Below, in pieces: positions 12,801-22,635 of a stretch of 64,000 nt of DNA. A program made the translations under genes and the position numbers. The stretch comes from Halichondria panicea (taxonomy: Eukaryota; Porifera; Demospongiae; Suberitida; Halichondriidae). The notes under the pieces are model-generated. The model did no database searches. It saw nothing but the letters and a program-made list of their open reading frames with translations, and was not told where the DNA came from. Numbering within the stretch: position 1 is the first letter of the stretch; every line of letters starts with the position of its first letter. The stretch covers positions 282,001 to 346,000 of the forward strand of contig NC_087389.1 in NCBI RefSeq assembly GCF_963675165.1, in the 5' to 3' direction.

Positions 12801-15800
12801 TACAATCCAACAATGAGGTTGAGCATTCGTTATATGTATACATCTGTGTGAGTAATGTTGCGATTCCATGCAAAGCGTATCATATTTAGGGAACGCTCAA
12901 CCCTCAACGCTCTTCCTGTGCTTATATGGGGATATGCGTGATTGTACTATTATCTATTCAATACAGCACACTACTGTAAATACCCTATTATCAAGCAATG
13001 GCTTGGGGTTCGAAGACGTAAATACAGAGTGCAGATATGACCATTTATATGAGATTTCAAAGCAGCTGGAAAACTGGGAGCAGGTAGTAATGCGGCTGGG
13101 ATTAACACAAGATGATATTGATCTCATCAAACGTAACACATCAAGTATGAGGAGGAGGAGATTGGACAGTCTTAATAAATGGACATCTATGACTGGAACA
13201 GCTACGTATCGAGTTCTACTACAAGCTTTGTTGGGCTGTGGCTACAATGACCAAGCAACACAAGTGTGCTCACTACTCAAGAAATCACTACTGTATCAAG
13301 AGAGAAGTCTGATGGCTACAGTTGATCTTTAAGGATAGAAGCATAGATCTATGATATTTAGTGTTATACCGTATAGCGGGTAAATTTAGCGAATGAGGCA
13401 ATTAAACTACTATTAACGATTTCTAATTTGACGATTATGCTGCACAAAATTATTGATCTCGTGCGATATACCAGGTCTGAGTTCAAGCTAACGCGGTTTT
13501 TAATTTTGTGATTCCCAAATTTATCCACTATACGGTACATGACTACTCCTGATATGACATTGTGCATTTCCTGTAATTGAATAATAGGGTGGATCTGCAA
13601 AGAGGTCAAAGTTTACAATGGCTACATGCTTCTGGCAGCCTATAGAAGCTGTTAGTTGTACTCGCATTACCATCACAGCAGTTACAGCTGGAACACACGC
13701 ACACGCACACGCACACGCACACACACGCGCACACACACACACACACACACACACAACTAAGAGGTGCAATCTGTAGCTGTTTGATCTAAGCTATCACACT
13801 TAAATCAAAGTTTCGGGAGGGACAAAAAACAGCCTATCTCGACAAAAGACCATGAGAGCCTTGAAATTTTATTTGGCAAGCTACTTTCGTGAGGTTGTAA
13901 CTTCACTAAAAAGCAAACTAAGAGATGCAATCTGTAGCTGTTGACAAGCCCCTATCACTAGCCTATCCCCTATGCCTCACTTTAGATTGGCCGTCCACAA
14001 ATTTGACTCCTTTCCACGAGATGGCCAGAATGATCTCTGGCTTCTTGAGCGTGCTCTCTGTGGTATTCTTGAGTCGTAGACACGCCTCCTCTGCTGACTG
14101 GTTCCCATGTAACTGTTTGATGATCACACTCCCAAGATACTGCATAACAAAAAGAGACACCATGTCAATATACAAGCGTAAATCTAGAATACATACGTAC
14201 AGGCTTAGTATCACGAGGCTGCCCACCTTAACTTTGTACTGGATGCAGCCACTGGTGAGTGCCTCATGAGAGTGTTTCCATACGACTGGTGAGAGCCTGG
14301 CCGTGCGAATGCCCTCACCCACTGCCTGAGCTAGCGAGGGGGAGCACACCACCTCAGACTTGACAGACAGTGGGAGTGTCGTGTGCGTAGTCGTTGTGGT
14401 TGGTGGTACACTACCAGAAGTAGGGAGAGTCTGGGTCTGTGACTGTGCAAGAGACAATGATTAGTGGCAATCCTTGCAGGCTACAACGTATATGATGATT
14501 ATCTCAATAGAAGTTACACTGTATACACTCACACTTCTCCACTCTGGGTGGGCAGACCTCAACTCAGAGATGCCGTACTGGAGTCTCTTACGATATCCAA
14601 GCTCCTCAACACCAATCACCTGGGCAATCAAACAGTATCAATCAAAATCAGGAATTAACCTCCTACACAGACTCACGGCAGCTAGCTCCACTTCCCAGAA
14701 CCCAGACAGTCTCTCCAAAGAGTAGTCGCTGAACTTTGCCTCCAAGTGACTCAGTTCCAACAGCTCCAGCCATTGGGCGACGGATGTCACATGATCAAGA
14801 TGGTGAGGTGGTGGAAGGAGCGAGACTGCTGCCATCAGGTTGCTATGAGGAAGGGGAACATCAACAAAGTTAAAGGTATAAAACAATGAAAGGAAAAACG
14901 ATGGAATAATAACTATGACCAGTCATACATTAATAGTTATAGAGAGTAGACGTACAACTGGTCGTCAGGTGAGGTTATGCCGATGTCCTCGAGATCATCC
15001 ATGACCAGGATGTTCCCGCTAAGGAAGAGGAGACTGTCATAGCCATTGGTCTGCAGTGCACCCTGACAAGCCTCCAGATCATAGAGTAAGAGCCATGAGG
15101 CCAGTGTCTGGGTGACGGGGGGAGGGGACCCAGGTTGTTGTGGTACACTAATGTCCCTCAGGAGTGTGTCAATCTGCAGAGGGGGCAATAAATGCTCAAC
15201 ATGATGGTACATGCAAGGAACAGCTACATGTGTAACACATCATCGTATAGCGGGTAATTTTTGTATGAACTACCTAATTAAATATTTTGTAGTGCAATAT
15301 TCGTACAGCTCAGGATAGCTACGTTGAACGTATTGCGGTAGAATAATTTCGTACTTTTAATTATGAAAAATATACGAAAATTTCCACCGTACGAAAATAA
15401 CCCGCTATACATGTATTTAGGGTATACATTGTACTTAATCTGTATTACCTGACTCCATTCCATTTCAACCCTCTCGTTATCCCACACTGTCTCTGTTCTG
15501 TTCCGAAACTTTTCTCCGTCTGTGGGAGGTGAAGACCCCACAGTACTGGCTGACATCACCAGCCCTGCAAACGGGTCACTAGATGTACTGATTCGTTTCA
15601 AACTAGCAGAATCAGACTTAGTCGAAGCTCGATCCGATTCTGGTTCTGGAACAGGAGAAGTGCAGTTTGTAGGAGAGGAATTGCTGCTGCTGTTGGTAGA
15701 TTTTTTACCTATGTTTATAGGTTCGTAGACCATTTTCCTATGTCGAAGGGAGGAGCGTTTCTCGTCATTGCTGACTGTTTTTGTTGTCTCGGGAGCTGTT

Positions 15801-17400
15801 TTTGAGCGAACTTTCTTCGGGACCGGAGGAGGCAGCTCTTCACTGAACAATAAGATGTTCTCATACATGGGTCGGGCGGATTCACGATGTGTGTCAGTTG
15901 ATGTCGGTTTCTGAGGTACACTGTCAACAGTTGGTTGTGGGGAAGCATTCTCGTCAGCTCTCGTGAAGTTTGTTATATTCTCGTACTGTTGTGGAGAGTC
16001 AGTTCGAGACTCAGATCTTAATGGCTGCTCGGTCTTGCTAAAGTTGTGTATATCGAGCATGTAGTATCCAGGCTGCAGGGGGTCTGTTGGTACCTCCACG
16101 GGGGGTGACACTTGTACCCGAGAGCTGCGGTCAAAATTTCCCACCTCGAGCACATAATAGGAGCCCTGAAACTGAGGCTCATCTGGTGGAAGTGAACATT
16201 ACATGCAAGCATTAGGTACACTGACTCCACACTGTACAAAACACACACTGTATAACACACACTGTACAACACACACACTGTACAACACACAGCGAGCACA
16301 CACTGTACAACACACACTGTACAACACACACTGTACAACACACACACTGTACAACACACAGCGAGCACACACTGTACAAAACACACACTGTACAACACAC
16401 ACTGTACAACACACACTGTACAACACACACACTGTACAACACACACTGTACAACACACAGCGAGCACACACAGTACAAAACACACACTGTACAACACACA
16501 CTGTACAACACACACACTGTACAACACACACACTGTACAACACACACTGTACAACACACACACTGTACAACACACACTGTACAACACACACACTGTACAA
16601 CACACACACTGTACAACACACACACTGTACAACACACACTGTACAACACACGCTGTACACACACACTGTACAACACACTGTACAACACACACACTGTACA
16701 ACACACACACTGTACAACACACACATACAACACACAGCGAGCACACACGTACAACACACACACTAAGCACACACGCACTAAGCACACACGCACTAAGCAC
16801 ACACTGTACAACACACAACGAGCACACACCTACATCAACAAGTAGCTGCATAGGCATACACAAGTAATGACCAGACCATTCACCTTGGCTGGGTGGTGGG
16901 GGTGTGGCATTATGGGTGGTGACCACTTGACCCTCCTCCGCTAGTACACCAAATGCAGGACCCACGGGGTTAAGCTTCAAAGTGTTGCCAAATTCTTTCT
17001 TGGCTTCCATGGGGTTAATCGGGGATAGCTCAGCGTAAGCACCAGTGTCTTTGGATAGCTGAAATTTTTTGTCTTTTTTTGACAAACGCTTTTTGTCAAT
17101 TCGAGATTGTCCTGCTACTGCATTCGGATCAGGAACTAGTGAGACGTAGGGAGCGCTGGAATTTGATTCGTCGATGCTCTCAGTAGCCGAGGGTGATGGA
17201 CTGGTACTTTCATTGCTGGTGGGCGTGCCAGTGGTAGTTGTGGCAACTCTTTCGGGTGAGTTTGGTGTCGGGAATGCGGGAATGTCCTCATAAGGGTCAT
17301 TGGTAGAAATGGCCATTTTCTGTGTGTGGGCGGGCATGGTTAATAGATGCTGCAACAGTAACTGAATATCATGCTACACAATGATGATACATACATGCAT

Positions 17401-17476
<76 letters not shown>

Positions 17477-20400
17477 TACATGTATCTAGATACTAGTAGC
17501 TGACCATAGCTCCATCTGGACTGTTCTCATCTGCTCTGATGAAGGGGTCGGAAGTCAGAGATGTCACATCAGTTTTCACTAGTTCACCATTGTGCTCTAA
17601 AGAGAGGAGTCAAGAGTTAGTGCAGAAAGCTTCACCCAGTATGTCAGGAGATACATGTGCTGTATAATAATAATGAGACTTTAGAGGGCTACAGTATAGT
17701 ATCTATGGCTACAGTGTTGTACATGCTACCAGCACTCACCACAATAGAAGGTGACATCTTCTGCCAGAAATGAGCCAGTTTTCCCGTGACAGGTTCCAGT
17801 GAAGAGAGCATCTCCCTTCCTCTCCAGCACGACAATGGTGTCCCCTCTCTTGAAGGCCAGTGCACTGCTCTCCTCAACCACAGGCAGACAGTTGGTACCC
17901 GCCACAGCAACAATATTCTGGTGGCGTATACTAGGGGGAGGGGGGCTCACAGAGACACGCCCACTGCTCTTGTGATCTGGAGGGGAGAACAAGCTATTAT
18001 AGTGATCTGTATCTTTTCTATACTTAGAAGTTACAGTGTGACTTAAACAAAGGAACTGTATCATCATTGTCTGCACTCAAAATTGCTTGCTGACATTGCA
18101 TTCTGCTTATCACACAAATTTCACCACAGTATAATTTTATTGCCACAGTAAATTTTCCCCTCACCTTGAATCATGGTCTTGATTTTGACAGCCTTTTCAG
18201 CCGTATACTCGTTCAAGATGTCTAGCACTGTTCGACCACGACCGTCATTAAGGTCAAGGTTCACTCCCTTGTCTAGAAGTAGCTCTACAGTCTCGTCCTT
18301 CCCACACACGGCAGCCTCGTGGAGTGCTGACCCACTGTCACACTGGGTGGGGGGCATATCAGATAGATAGTGCACAGTGTAGGAGGTATACATAGCAACA
18401 GCATAGCAACAGTATGAACATAATTATGTATAGTAATTAACGTATATAGCAACAGCATAGCAACGGTATGAACACAGTACAAATGTTTATAGTGGGAGGT
18501 TAGTGTCTTGCAAAGGCTTCTTCAGGTAGTGTTCTAGGATTCCTCAAGTTTACACCATAAAGAGAAGAGGGCATGCAGCTACAATCTAACACCATACAGA
18601 GAAGAGGGCATGCAGCTACAATCTAACACCATACAGAGAAGAGGGCATGCAGCTACACCATACAGAGAAGAGGGCATGCAGCTACACCATACAGAGAAGA
18701 GGGCATGCAGCTACAATCTAACACCATAAAGAGAAGAGGGCATGCAGCTACAATCCACCATAAAGAGAAGAGGGCATGCAGCTACAATCTAGAAGAGGGC
18801 ATGCAGCTACAATCTATCACCATACAGAGAAGAGGGCATGCAGCTACACCATACAGAGAAGAGGGCATGCAGCTACACCATACAGAGAAGAGGGCATGCA
18901 GCTACAATCTAACACCATAAAGAGAAGAGGGCATGCAGCTACAATCCACCATAAAGAGAAGAGGGCATGCAGCTACAATCTAGAAGAGGGCATGCAGCTA
19001 CAATCTATCACCATACAGAGAAGAGGGCATGCAGCTACACCATACAGAGAAGAGGGCATGCAGCTACACCATACAGAGAAGAGGGCATGCAGCTACAATC
19101 CACCATACAGAGAAGAGGGCATGCAGCTACACCATACAGAGAAGAGGGCATGCAGCTACACCATACAGAGAAGAGGGCATGCAGCTACACCATACAGAGA
19201 AGAGGGCATGCAGCTACACCATACAGAGAAGAGGGCATGCAGCTACACCATACAGAGAAGAGGGCATGCAGCTACACCATACAGAGAAGAGGGCATGCAG
19301 CTACACCATACAGAGAAGAGGGCATGCAGCTACACCATACAGAGAAGAGGGCATGCAGCTACACCATACAGAGAAGAGGGCATGCAGCTAGAAGAGGGCA
19401 TGCAGCTACAATCCACCATACAGAGAAGAGGGCATGCAGCTACACCATACAGAGAAGAGGGCATGCAGCTACACCATACAGAGAAGAGGGCATGCAGCTA
19501 CACCATACAGAGAAGAGGGCATGCAGCTACACCATACAGAGAAGAGGGCATGCAGCTACACCATACAGAGAAGAGGGCATGCAGCTAGAAGAGGGCATGC
19601 AGCTACAATCCACCATACAGAGAAGAGGGCATGCAGCTACACCATACAGAGAAGAGGGCATGCAGCTACACCATACAGAGAAGAGGGCATGCAGCTACAC
19701 CATACAGAGAAGAGGGCATGCAGCTACACCATACAGAGAAGAGGGCATGCAGCTACACCATACAGAGAAGAGGGCATGCAGCTACACCATACAGAGAAGA
19801 GGGCATGCAGCTACACCATACAGAGAAGAGGGCATGCAGCTACACCATACAGAGAAGAGGGCATGCAGCTACAATCTGCTACAATCTATCGTATTACAAA
19901 TGTACATGTATGTCTAGAATTTATTGCATGTGCACTTTGAACTCTAGCAGAGCATGATTCTCTAGTAGTGGGCGGTTGATTGGCTAAATATAGCATATCC
20001 TGCTGACTCATCAGTAATATGACGCATACACAGTATACATTGCGAGCCCTCTTCTCTTTATACGCCCATGTATTTATATACTGACCACAGTGAGTGTTAA
20101 CAGAGATGCCAGTTATACTATCTTTATACACCACCCTCTACTCACCACAGTGTTAACAGAGATGCCAGCGTTGATGAGGGACAGAGCCACGACAGTGTGA
20201 CCATTCCTAGCGGCGAGGTGGAGGGGTGAGAACTGGGCCCGTTGGATAAAGAGCATCTCAGGACAGTGGGAGATGAGCAAGTGGACAGTGTCAATGTGCC
20301 CGTACTGTGCGGCAAGGTCCAGTGCTGACTCCGACTTGCAATTAAGTAGGAGGGGGTCAGCGTGCCTCTGTGTGTGTGTGTGGCGGGGGAAGGGGTTACA

Positions 20401-21836
20401 GTTTGGATACACTGAACTTGAGATTGCCAGTGAAACAGCCTATCACTACACATGATGTGATGTTATAGTCTATAATTATACTGATACCAAGGATAATTCA
20501 CGAGAAAAAAAACGTTACGTAACTTGTTAGTAGTTACATTTAGAGGTGGTATGAGTTTTCATAACAGCTTATAAAAAGCTATCATACTGGAGAGAAAGAA
20601 AACATTCACTTTGCAGTTTATCTTGCTTAGTTATAGTGACCAAAATGACCACAAAAGCATTGGCAATTAGCATAAAAATGCCATATATAGAATCCCACAC
20701 ACACACACACCTGTAGCAGGAACTCGACAACCTCAGAGAACCCATACTGAGAGGCAAGGTGTAATGCAGAGTCTTCAGCATCGTTTTGCTGATTGACGTT
20801 GGCACGAGAGGGCCCTTGGGTAACGAGCATCTTAACGATATCCAGATCCCCCTTCCATGCGGCCAGGTGCAGGGGACAGCTGCCTGAGTTGTCAGAGATT
20901 GTGGTGGAAGCTCCACAGCGGAGGAGAAGGTTCACCGTGTCTCTGTGAGGTGTGTGGGAGGGTAGTGTGAGGGTGGTGGGAGGGTAGTGTGAGGATGGTG
21001 GGAGGGGTGTGTGATGTGTGTGGGAGGGTAGTGTGAGGATGGTGGGAGGGGTGTGTGATACAGTAAAGACAAGACTCAGTAGTAGCTGAGCTTACCTATG
21101 GCTCTGCAATGTGGCGTGGTGAAGGAGAGTGTAGCCCTGGTCATCCTGAATGTTGGGATGGGTCTTGCCACGAGCACTACAGGGGGTTAACAGCCATTAG
21201 TAACATGACCAGGTGGAGGTATCACAATTAAGTGATTACATGTAACAATAATGAATGCCAAGAATGCCAAGAATGCCAAATATGGAACTATAGCAACTCT
21301 AAGCATTTACTCCTACCAGGCCCAGAGAATTATTAAAGCTGACAGAGCAATCTAATGGGGGCCTGGAAATCCCCATACCAGGATATGGTAGTAACCTTGG
21401 GAGACAATGTAACCAGGGGTATATTTTCAATGAAGGTTGTCAGGTAGTGTGGACAAACCACCCCAAGTTAGGATTGCTGACTGCTGCTCTACTCTGAGTA
21501 CTCTCTCTAATAACACCCCAAGTTAGGATTGCTGACTGCTGCTCTACTCTGAGCACTCTCTCTAATAAACCCTACTATTGAAATCTATGTATGGTATATC
21601 TGATAGAGTGTTGTGCAAACAAGTGTTCCCTTTTCCTCTCACCCCCTCACACAATACACACCCACACAACACACGCCCACACAACAATACACACACCTCC
21701 CAAATGAATGCCCTCCGCCTCCTCCTCCTCCTGATCCTGCGGTTGAGTTCTTCTTGAGGAAAGAAGCGAAAGCTCTCTCAAGGACTGCATTGTTCCCTGA
21801 CTGAGCCGCCTTGAACAGCTCTGAATCCTTACCCAT
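856..21836 (-). CDS. ANKS1: ANKS1-like (Odin/Caskin-related) adaptor: ankyrin repeats, SH3, two SAM, PTB
   Basis: Sixteen exons, 5' to 3': 21836-21697, 21176-21096, 20942-20711, 20367-20146, 18342-18165, 17976-17740, 17596-17505, 17349-16884, 16182-15449, 15173-14956, 14842-14677, 14619-14533, 14442-14227, 14139-13981, 1342-1205, 1002-856. All phases agree, giving about 1170 residues. The start MGKDSELFKAAQSG plus a glycine run resembles vertebrate ANKS1 and Caskin starts. Order: ankyrin repeats about 55-285 (e.g. CPLHLAAWKGDLDIVKMLV), SH3-like fold about 305-365 (LAFKRGDTIVVLE, GKTGSFLAEDV), a disordered tyrosine-motif linker to about 800, SAM1 about 815-880, SAM2 about 885-955, PTB about 1017-1150 (YLGSVIIKQLHG, GVKFVDGQSK, DRRIFAYITKD). 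Family knowledge: ANKS1 proteins are cytoplasmic adaptors for Eph and EGF receptor signalling. Known ANKS1 proteins lack SH3 and Caskins lack PTB, so this has both. Intron 14 (12,638 bp) splits the PTB domain and hosts an antisense gene. Confidence 0.93.
1777..1986. mobile_element. short inverted-repeat element (MITE), family 1
   Basis: About 210 bp bounded by accgtattactagaat and its complement (tctagtaatacggt). Internal arms (gcgggtaaaaaaccttt, ctcgcaaaacatt) are also partly inverted. It has no coding capacity. Related copies lie at 32727-32868, 39696-39905 and 54040-54185. Confidence 0.75.
2210..2275. repeat. near-perfect 32-bp inverted repeat (hairpin)
   Basis: The arms 2210-2241 and 2244-2275 are reverse complements with one mismatch and a 2-base loop; the central part is atagcacgtgta/tacacgtgctat. 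It lies 165 bp upstream of the MBL gene's ATG, so it may be in its promoter or 5' leader, or may simply be a small foldback element. Confidence 0.85.
2441..3655 (+). CDS. MBL-fold metallo-hydrolase part (ComEC/Rec2-like); read-through short form
   Basis: Exon 1 starts MATKADPGPTGVKVHL and has donor ACAT/GTAAGT at 2547. Exon 2 begins after CATGCAG at 2679. Read without further splicing it stops at TGA 3653-3655 (360 residues). The metal-binding set HxDxDH is near residue 85, the Asp of TGDS about 190 and the His pair of PHHGS about 225, so the catalytic site looks intact. There is no signal peptide or membrane segment, unlike full bacterial ComEC. An 18-bp tandem duplication (3565-3610) repeats the peptide GLSSIE just before a strong donor GAG/GTGAGC at 3635. 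This is a host gene, not bacterial contamination, because it has a spliceosomal intron. Confidence 0.85.
2441..13332 (+). CDS. MBL-fold hydrolase fused to a C-terminal Death domain (spliced model)
   Basis: Proposed exons: 2441-2546, 2679-3634, one A cassette (best 11653-11732), one B exon (best 11840-11897), 12967-13332. Junction phases are 1, 0, 2 and 0, and the frame stays open through all of them, giving about 521 residues. The N-terminal 350 residues are a ComEC-type MBL fold: INVGQGDAILLE, the metal motif THPDADH, later TGDS and VPHHGS. A basic linker follows (KPKQRKHATA, then PPTPSRK), then a Death domain (about residues 430-510) with a helix pattern such as LENWEQVVMRLGL. No splice evidence can be seen here. 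The alternative is a short MBL-only protein reading into the intron to TGA at 3655. It is nested antisense in the PTB-splitting intron of ANKS1. Family knowledge: ComEC-like MBL domains act on nucleic acids or phosphodiesters, and Death domains scaffold immune and apoptotic complexes. Confidence 0.6.
3745..5580. repeat. 3.2-kb tandem unit, partial copy 1
   Basis: It matches 6395-8230 at an offset of about 2650 bp with few differences. It lacks the first roughly 800 bp of the unit, including any A cassette. It contains a segment (about 4020-4082) with an inverted gtccggatt motif and the end cagtagaccctcact on the complement, reminiscent of pogo/Tigger-like termini, and a foldback at 4856-4994. 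Confidence 0.85.
4856..4994. mobile_element. foldback element, copy 1
   Basis: About 139 bp with arms of over 40 bp (ccagaggaggtc, cacgcgtgcctcaatt, agcaattagcctctgc and their complements) around a short centre. It is non-coding and is present once per tandem unit. Confidence 0.8.
5841..5914 (+). other. candidate cassette exon A1
   Basis: It has acceptor gttgtttcag and donor CA/GTAAGCC, 74 bp, phase 0 in and 2 out. It encodes KGDIVDKSGETQHKRGTKTH followed by KASIQ. It is open only in the frame the MBL exon needs. Confidence 0.5.
7506..7644. mobile_element. foldback element, copy 2
   Basis: Essentially the same sequence as 4856-4994, carried within tandem unit 2. Confidence 0.8.
8472..8527 (+). 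other. candidate cassette exon A2
   Basis: It has acceptor gttttcttcag and donor CTAT/GTAAGCC, 56 bp, phases 0 and 2. It encodes KQDKHDGRKFKQRKRATA, strongly basic. It is related to A4 but lacks an internal 24 bp. Confidence 0.5.
8633..8663 (+). other. candidate small exon B1
   Basis: A 31-bp exon with acceptor ttctttgcag and donor AAAG/GTTAGT, phase 2 in and 0 out. It continues any A cassette as HPNPPTPSRK and is a shortened form of B2. Confidence 0.45.
9063..9136 (+). other. candidate cassette exon A3
   Basis: Identical to A1, 3222 bp downstream, with the same splice borders and phases 0 and 2. Confidence 0.5.
10728..10870. mobile_element. foldback element, copy 3
   Basis: Same element as 4856-4994 with slightly better-matched arms (gaggtccgactcgcgtgcctc against gaggcacgcgtgtcggacctc), so its pairing is the closest to perfect. 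Confidence 0.8.
11653..11732 (+). other. candidate cassette exon A4
   Basis: 80 bp, acceptor gttttcttcag, donor GCTAA/GTAAGCC, phases 0 and 2. It encodes KQDKRQRIDDDKTGERKPKQ then RKHATA, a basic stretch that could act as a nuclear signal. It is nearest to the Death exon and followed by the longest B exon, so it is my choice for the constitutive model. Confidence 0.55.
11840..11897 (+). other. candidate exon B2
   Basis: 58 bp, acceptor ttctttgcacag, donor AAAG/GTTAGT, phase 2 in and 0 out. It encodes EFERDVSIRHSNPPTPSRK and joins in frame both to A4 and to the Death exon. Confidence 0.55.
12039..12290. repeat. 3.2-kb tandem unit, truncated copy 4
   Basis: It restarts with ccacttcctctaatctt and follows the unit for about 140 bp. 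It then contains a doubled segment (gtcctttttggacattgcg, twice) and breaks off before any A cassette. It marks the 3' end of the amplification. Confidence 0.8.
12495..12656. mobile_element. short inverted-repeat element (MITE), family 2
   Basis: Terminal repeats taccgcatagcaggtaattttcg and cccgctatacggta bound about 162 bp. It shares its core (ttgtacagctcaggatag) with copies at 15243-15410 and 40591-42692. Confidence 0.75.
12967..13332 (+). CDS. Death-domain terminal exon
   Basis: After acceptor ttcaatacag the frame HTTVNTLLSSNGLGFEDV runs to TAA at 13330-13332 (121 residues). The segment YDHLYEISKQLENWEQVVMR, then LGLTQDDIDLIK and a late helix (RVLLQALLGCGY) follow the Death-fold pattern, including the conserved Trp of helix 2 and the aliphatic LGL motif. 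It could be the last exon of the MBL gene 9.3 kb upstream (phases fit) or of an unseen local gene. It is the only Death domain in the window. Confidence 0.8.
   Translation, partial: HTTVNTLLSSNGLGFEDVNTECRYDHLYEISKQLENWEQVVMRLGLTQDDIDLIKRNTSSMRRRRLDSLNKWTSMTGTATYRVLLQALLGCGYNDQATQVCSLLKKSLLYQERSLMATVDL
13367..13537. mobile_element. family-2-like MITE, divergent interior
   Basis: It has termini taccgtatagcgggtaaat and tttatccactatacggta like family 2, with an unrelated middle. It lies just after the Death exon. Confidence 0.6.
13690..13755. repeat. CA/CG microsatellite
   Basis: A run of acacgcacac and acacac units within the long ANKS1 intron. Open frames read through it are artefacts. Confidence 0.9.
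15243..15410. mobile_element. family-2 MITE in ANKS1 intron 9
   Basis: It has termini cgtatagcgggtaattttt and aaaataacccgctatac, with the shared core tcgtacagctcaggatag. It lies just inside the intron downstream of exon 9 on the minus strand. Confidence 0.75.
16216..16845. repeat. (actgtacaacacac)n minisatellite
   Basis: About 630 bp of 12-16 bp units with core actgtacaacacac, interspersed with cagcgagcac. It fills ANKS1 intron 8. It is open in several frames on both strands (Cys/Val-rich or Thr/His-rich), which is low-complexity artefact. Confidence 0.95.
17402..17475. repeat. (CA)n microsatellite
   Basis: About 70 bp of uninterrupted CA in ANKS1 intron 7. Confidence 0.95.
18552..19884. 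repeat. 28-bp minisatellite
   Basis: About 45 head-to-tail copies of a unit containing agagaagagggcatgcag and ctacaccatac, with some units carrying an extra aatcta. It fills ANKS1 intron 5. Since 28 is not a multiple of 3, the frame cycles through peptides such as TIQRRGHAA, TPYREEGMQL and HHTEKRACSY. There is no unique spacer between units, so it is not CRISPR. Confidence 0.95.
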
Positions 21837-22635
21837 CTGATCACACCTACATGCAATGCACATATTACGAACCATTTCGTAGATATTATACTAGTGTGGA
21901 TACTGGCTCATTACCGTGGTGATAAATATATTAGGGAGTGCTTACAATATCCAGTCACTACACAGCATTAACTATAGGCCTATAATAACTCTCAGTGTGA
22001 GATCATTATGCAAGGGTGTGGTTCTTATGTCAACTGTATGCACTTAGATACCATCTACTTATATCTACATCTATAGCCACTCACCTACCGAGCTAGGAGT
22101 TACTCTGATACAGTCTCTATTGCAGCACAACGGTTGTCCTCATAGCAATGCTGCGCTGCTCGCAGATCCAATTTTATATCTTCTTGCACGTGAAGGAATG
22201 AGGTCCTAACTTAGATGGGCGTGGCTTGTTCGTTATACTGTAGAGGGCAGCCATTATTTTGAGGCTACAAACCAATGACAACCGCTCGATTCTTGGCCGC
22301 TTGAGTAAGGGCGTGGCCTGACCTCCTTTCCACAGAAGGTGTGGCAACGCCCACATACTGCTTAGCTAAGTGACCAAATACAATGCTGATCAAGTTTCTC
22401 TCCATTGAACAATTGCAGCCATCAACTGTCAGCCCCCTAGAGAGCAGGGATATATCCAGCCTCCAAGTGAGTGGTATCACTGATACCCTGCCAGTACTTA
22501 TATTAGCTTAGTCTTAGGTCTGATGCAGTTACTGTTAATGAATACAATGAATTACTACTCCATGCATAGTCATTGTTCCACTCCATTCTATAGTTATTAT
22601 TGGCTATTGAGAAACCATCAGCCTAGCCATCGACA
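21837..22635. promoter_or_regulatory. divergent intergenic region between ANKS1 and the RasGEF
   Basis: About 800 bp separate the two start codons. It presumably holds both promoters and 5' leaders. An attggc (CCAAT-type) motif occurs near 22596. I see no other gene or repeat in it. Confidence 0.5.

Noticed and set aside
14464..14725. Plus-strand frames over the SAM2 exons
   Set aside because: They are shadows of the ANKS1 minus-strand exons, whose phases and domain match are clear.
16203..17355. Long Cys/Val-rich open frames across the actgtacaacac repeat
   Set aside because: Low-complexity repeat without stops; the true ANKS1 exons end at 16182 and restart at 16884 with proper splice sites.
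18552..19884. CRISPR-like array of regular short repeats
   Set aside because: Units are joined head to tail with no unique spacers, and the setting is a eukaryotic intron; it is a minisatellite.
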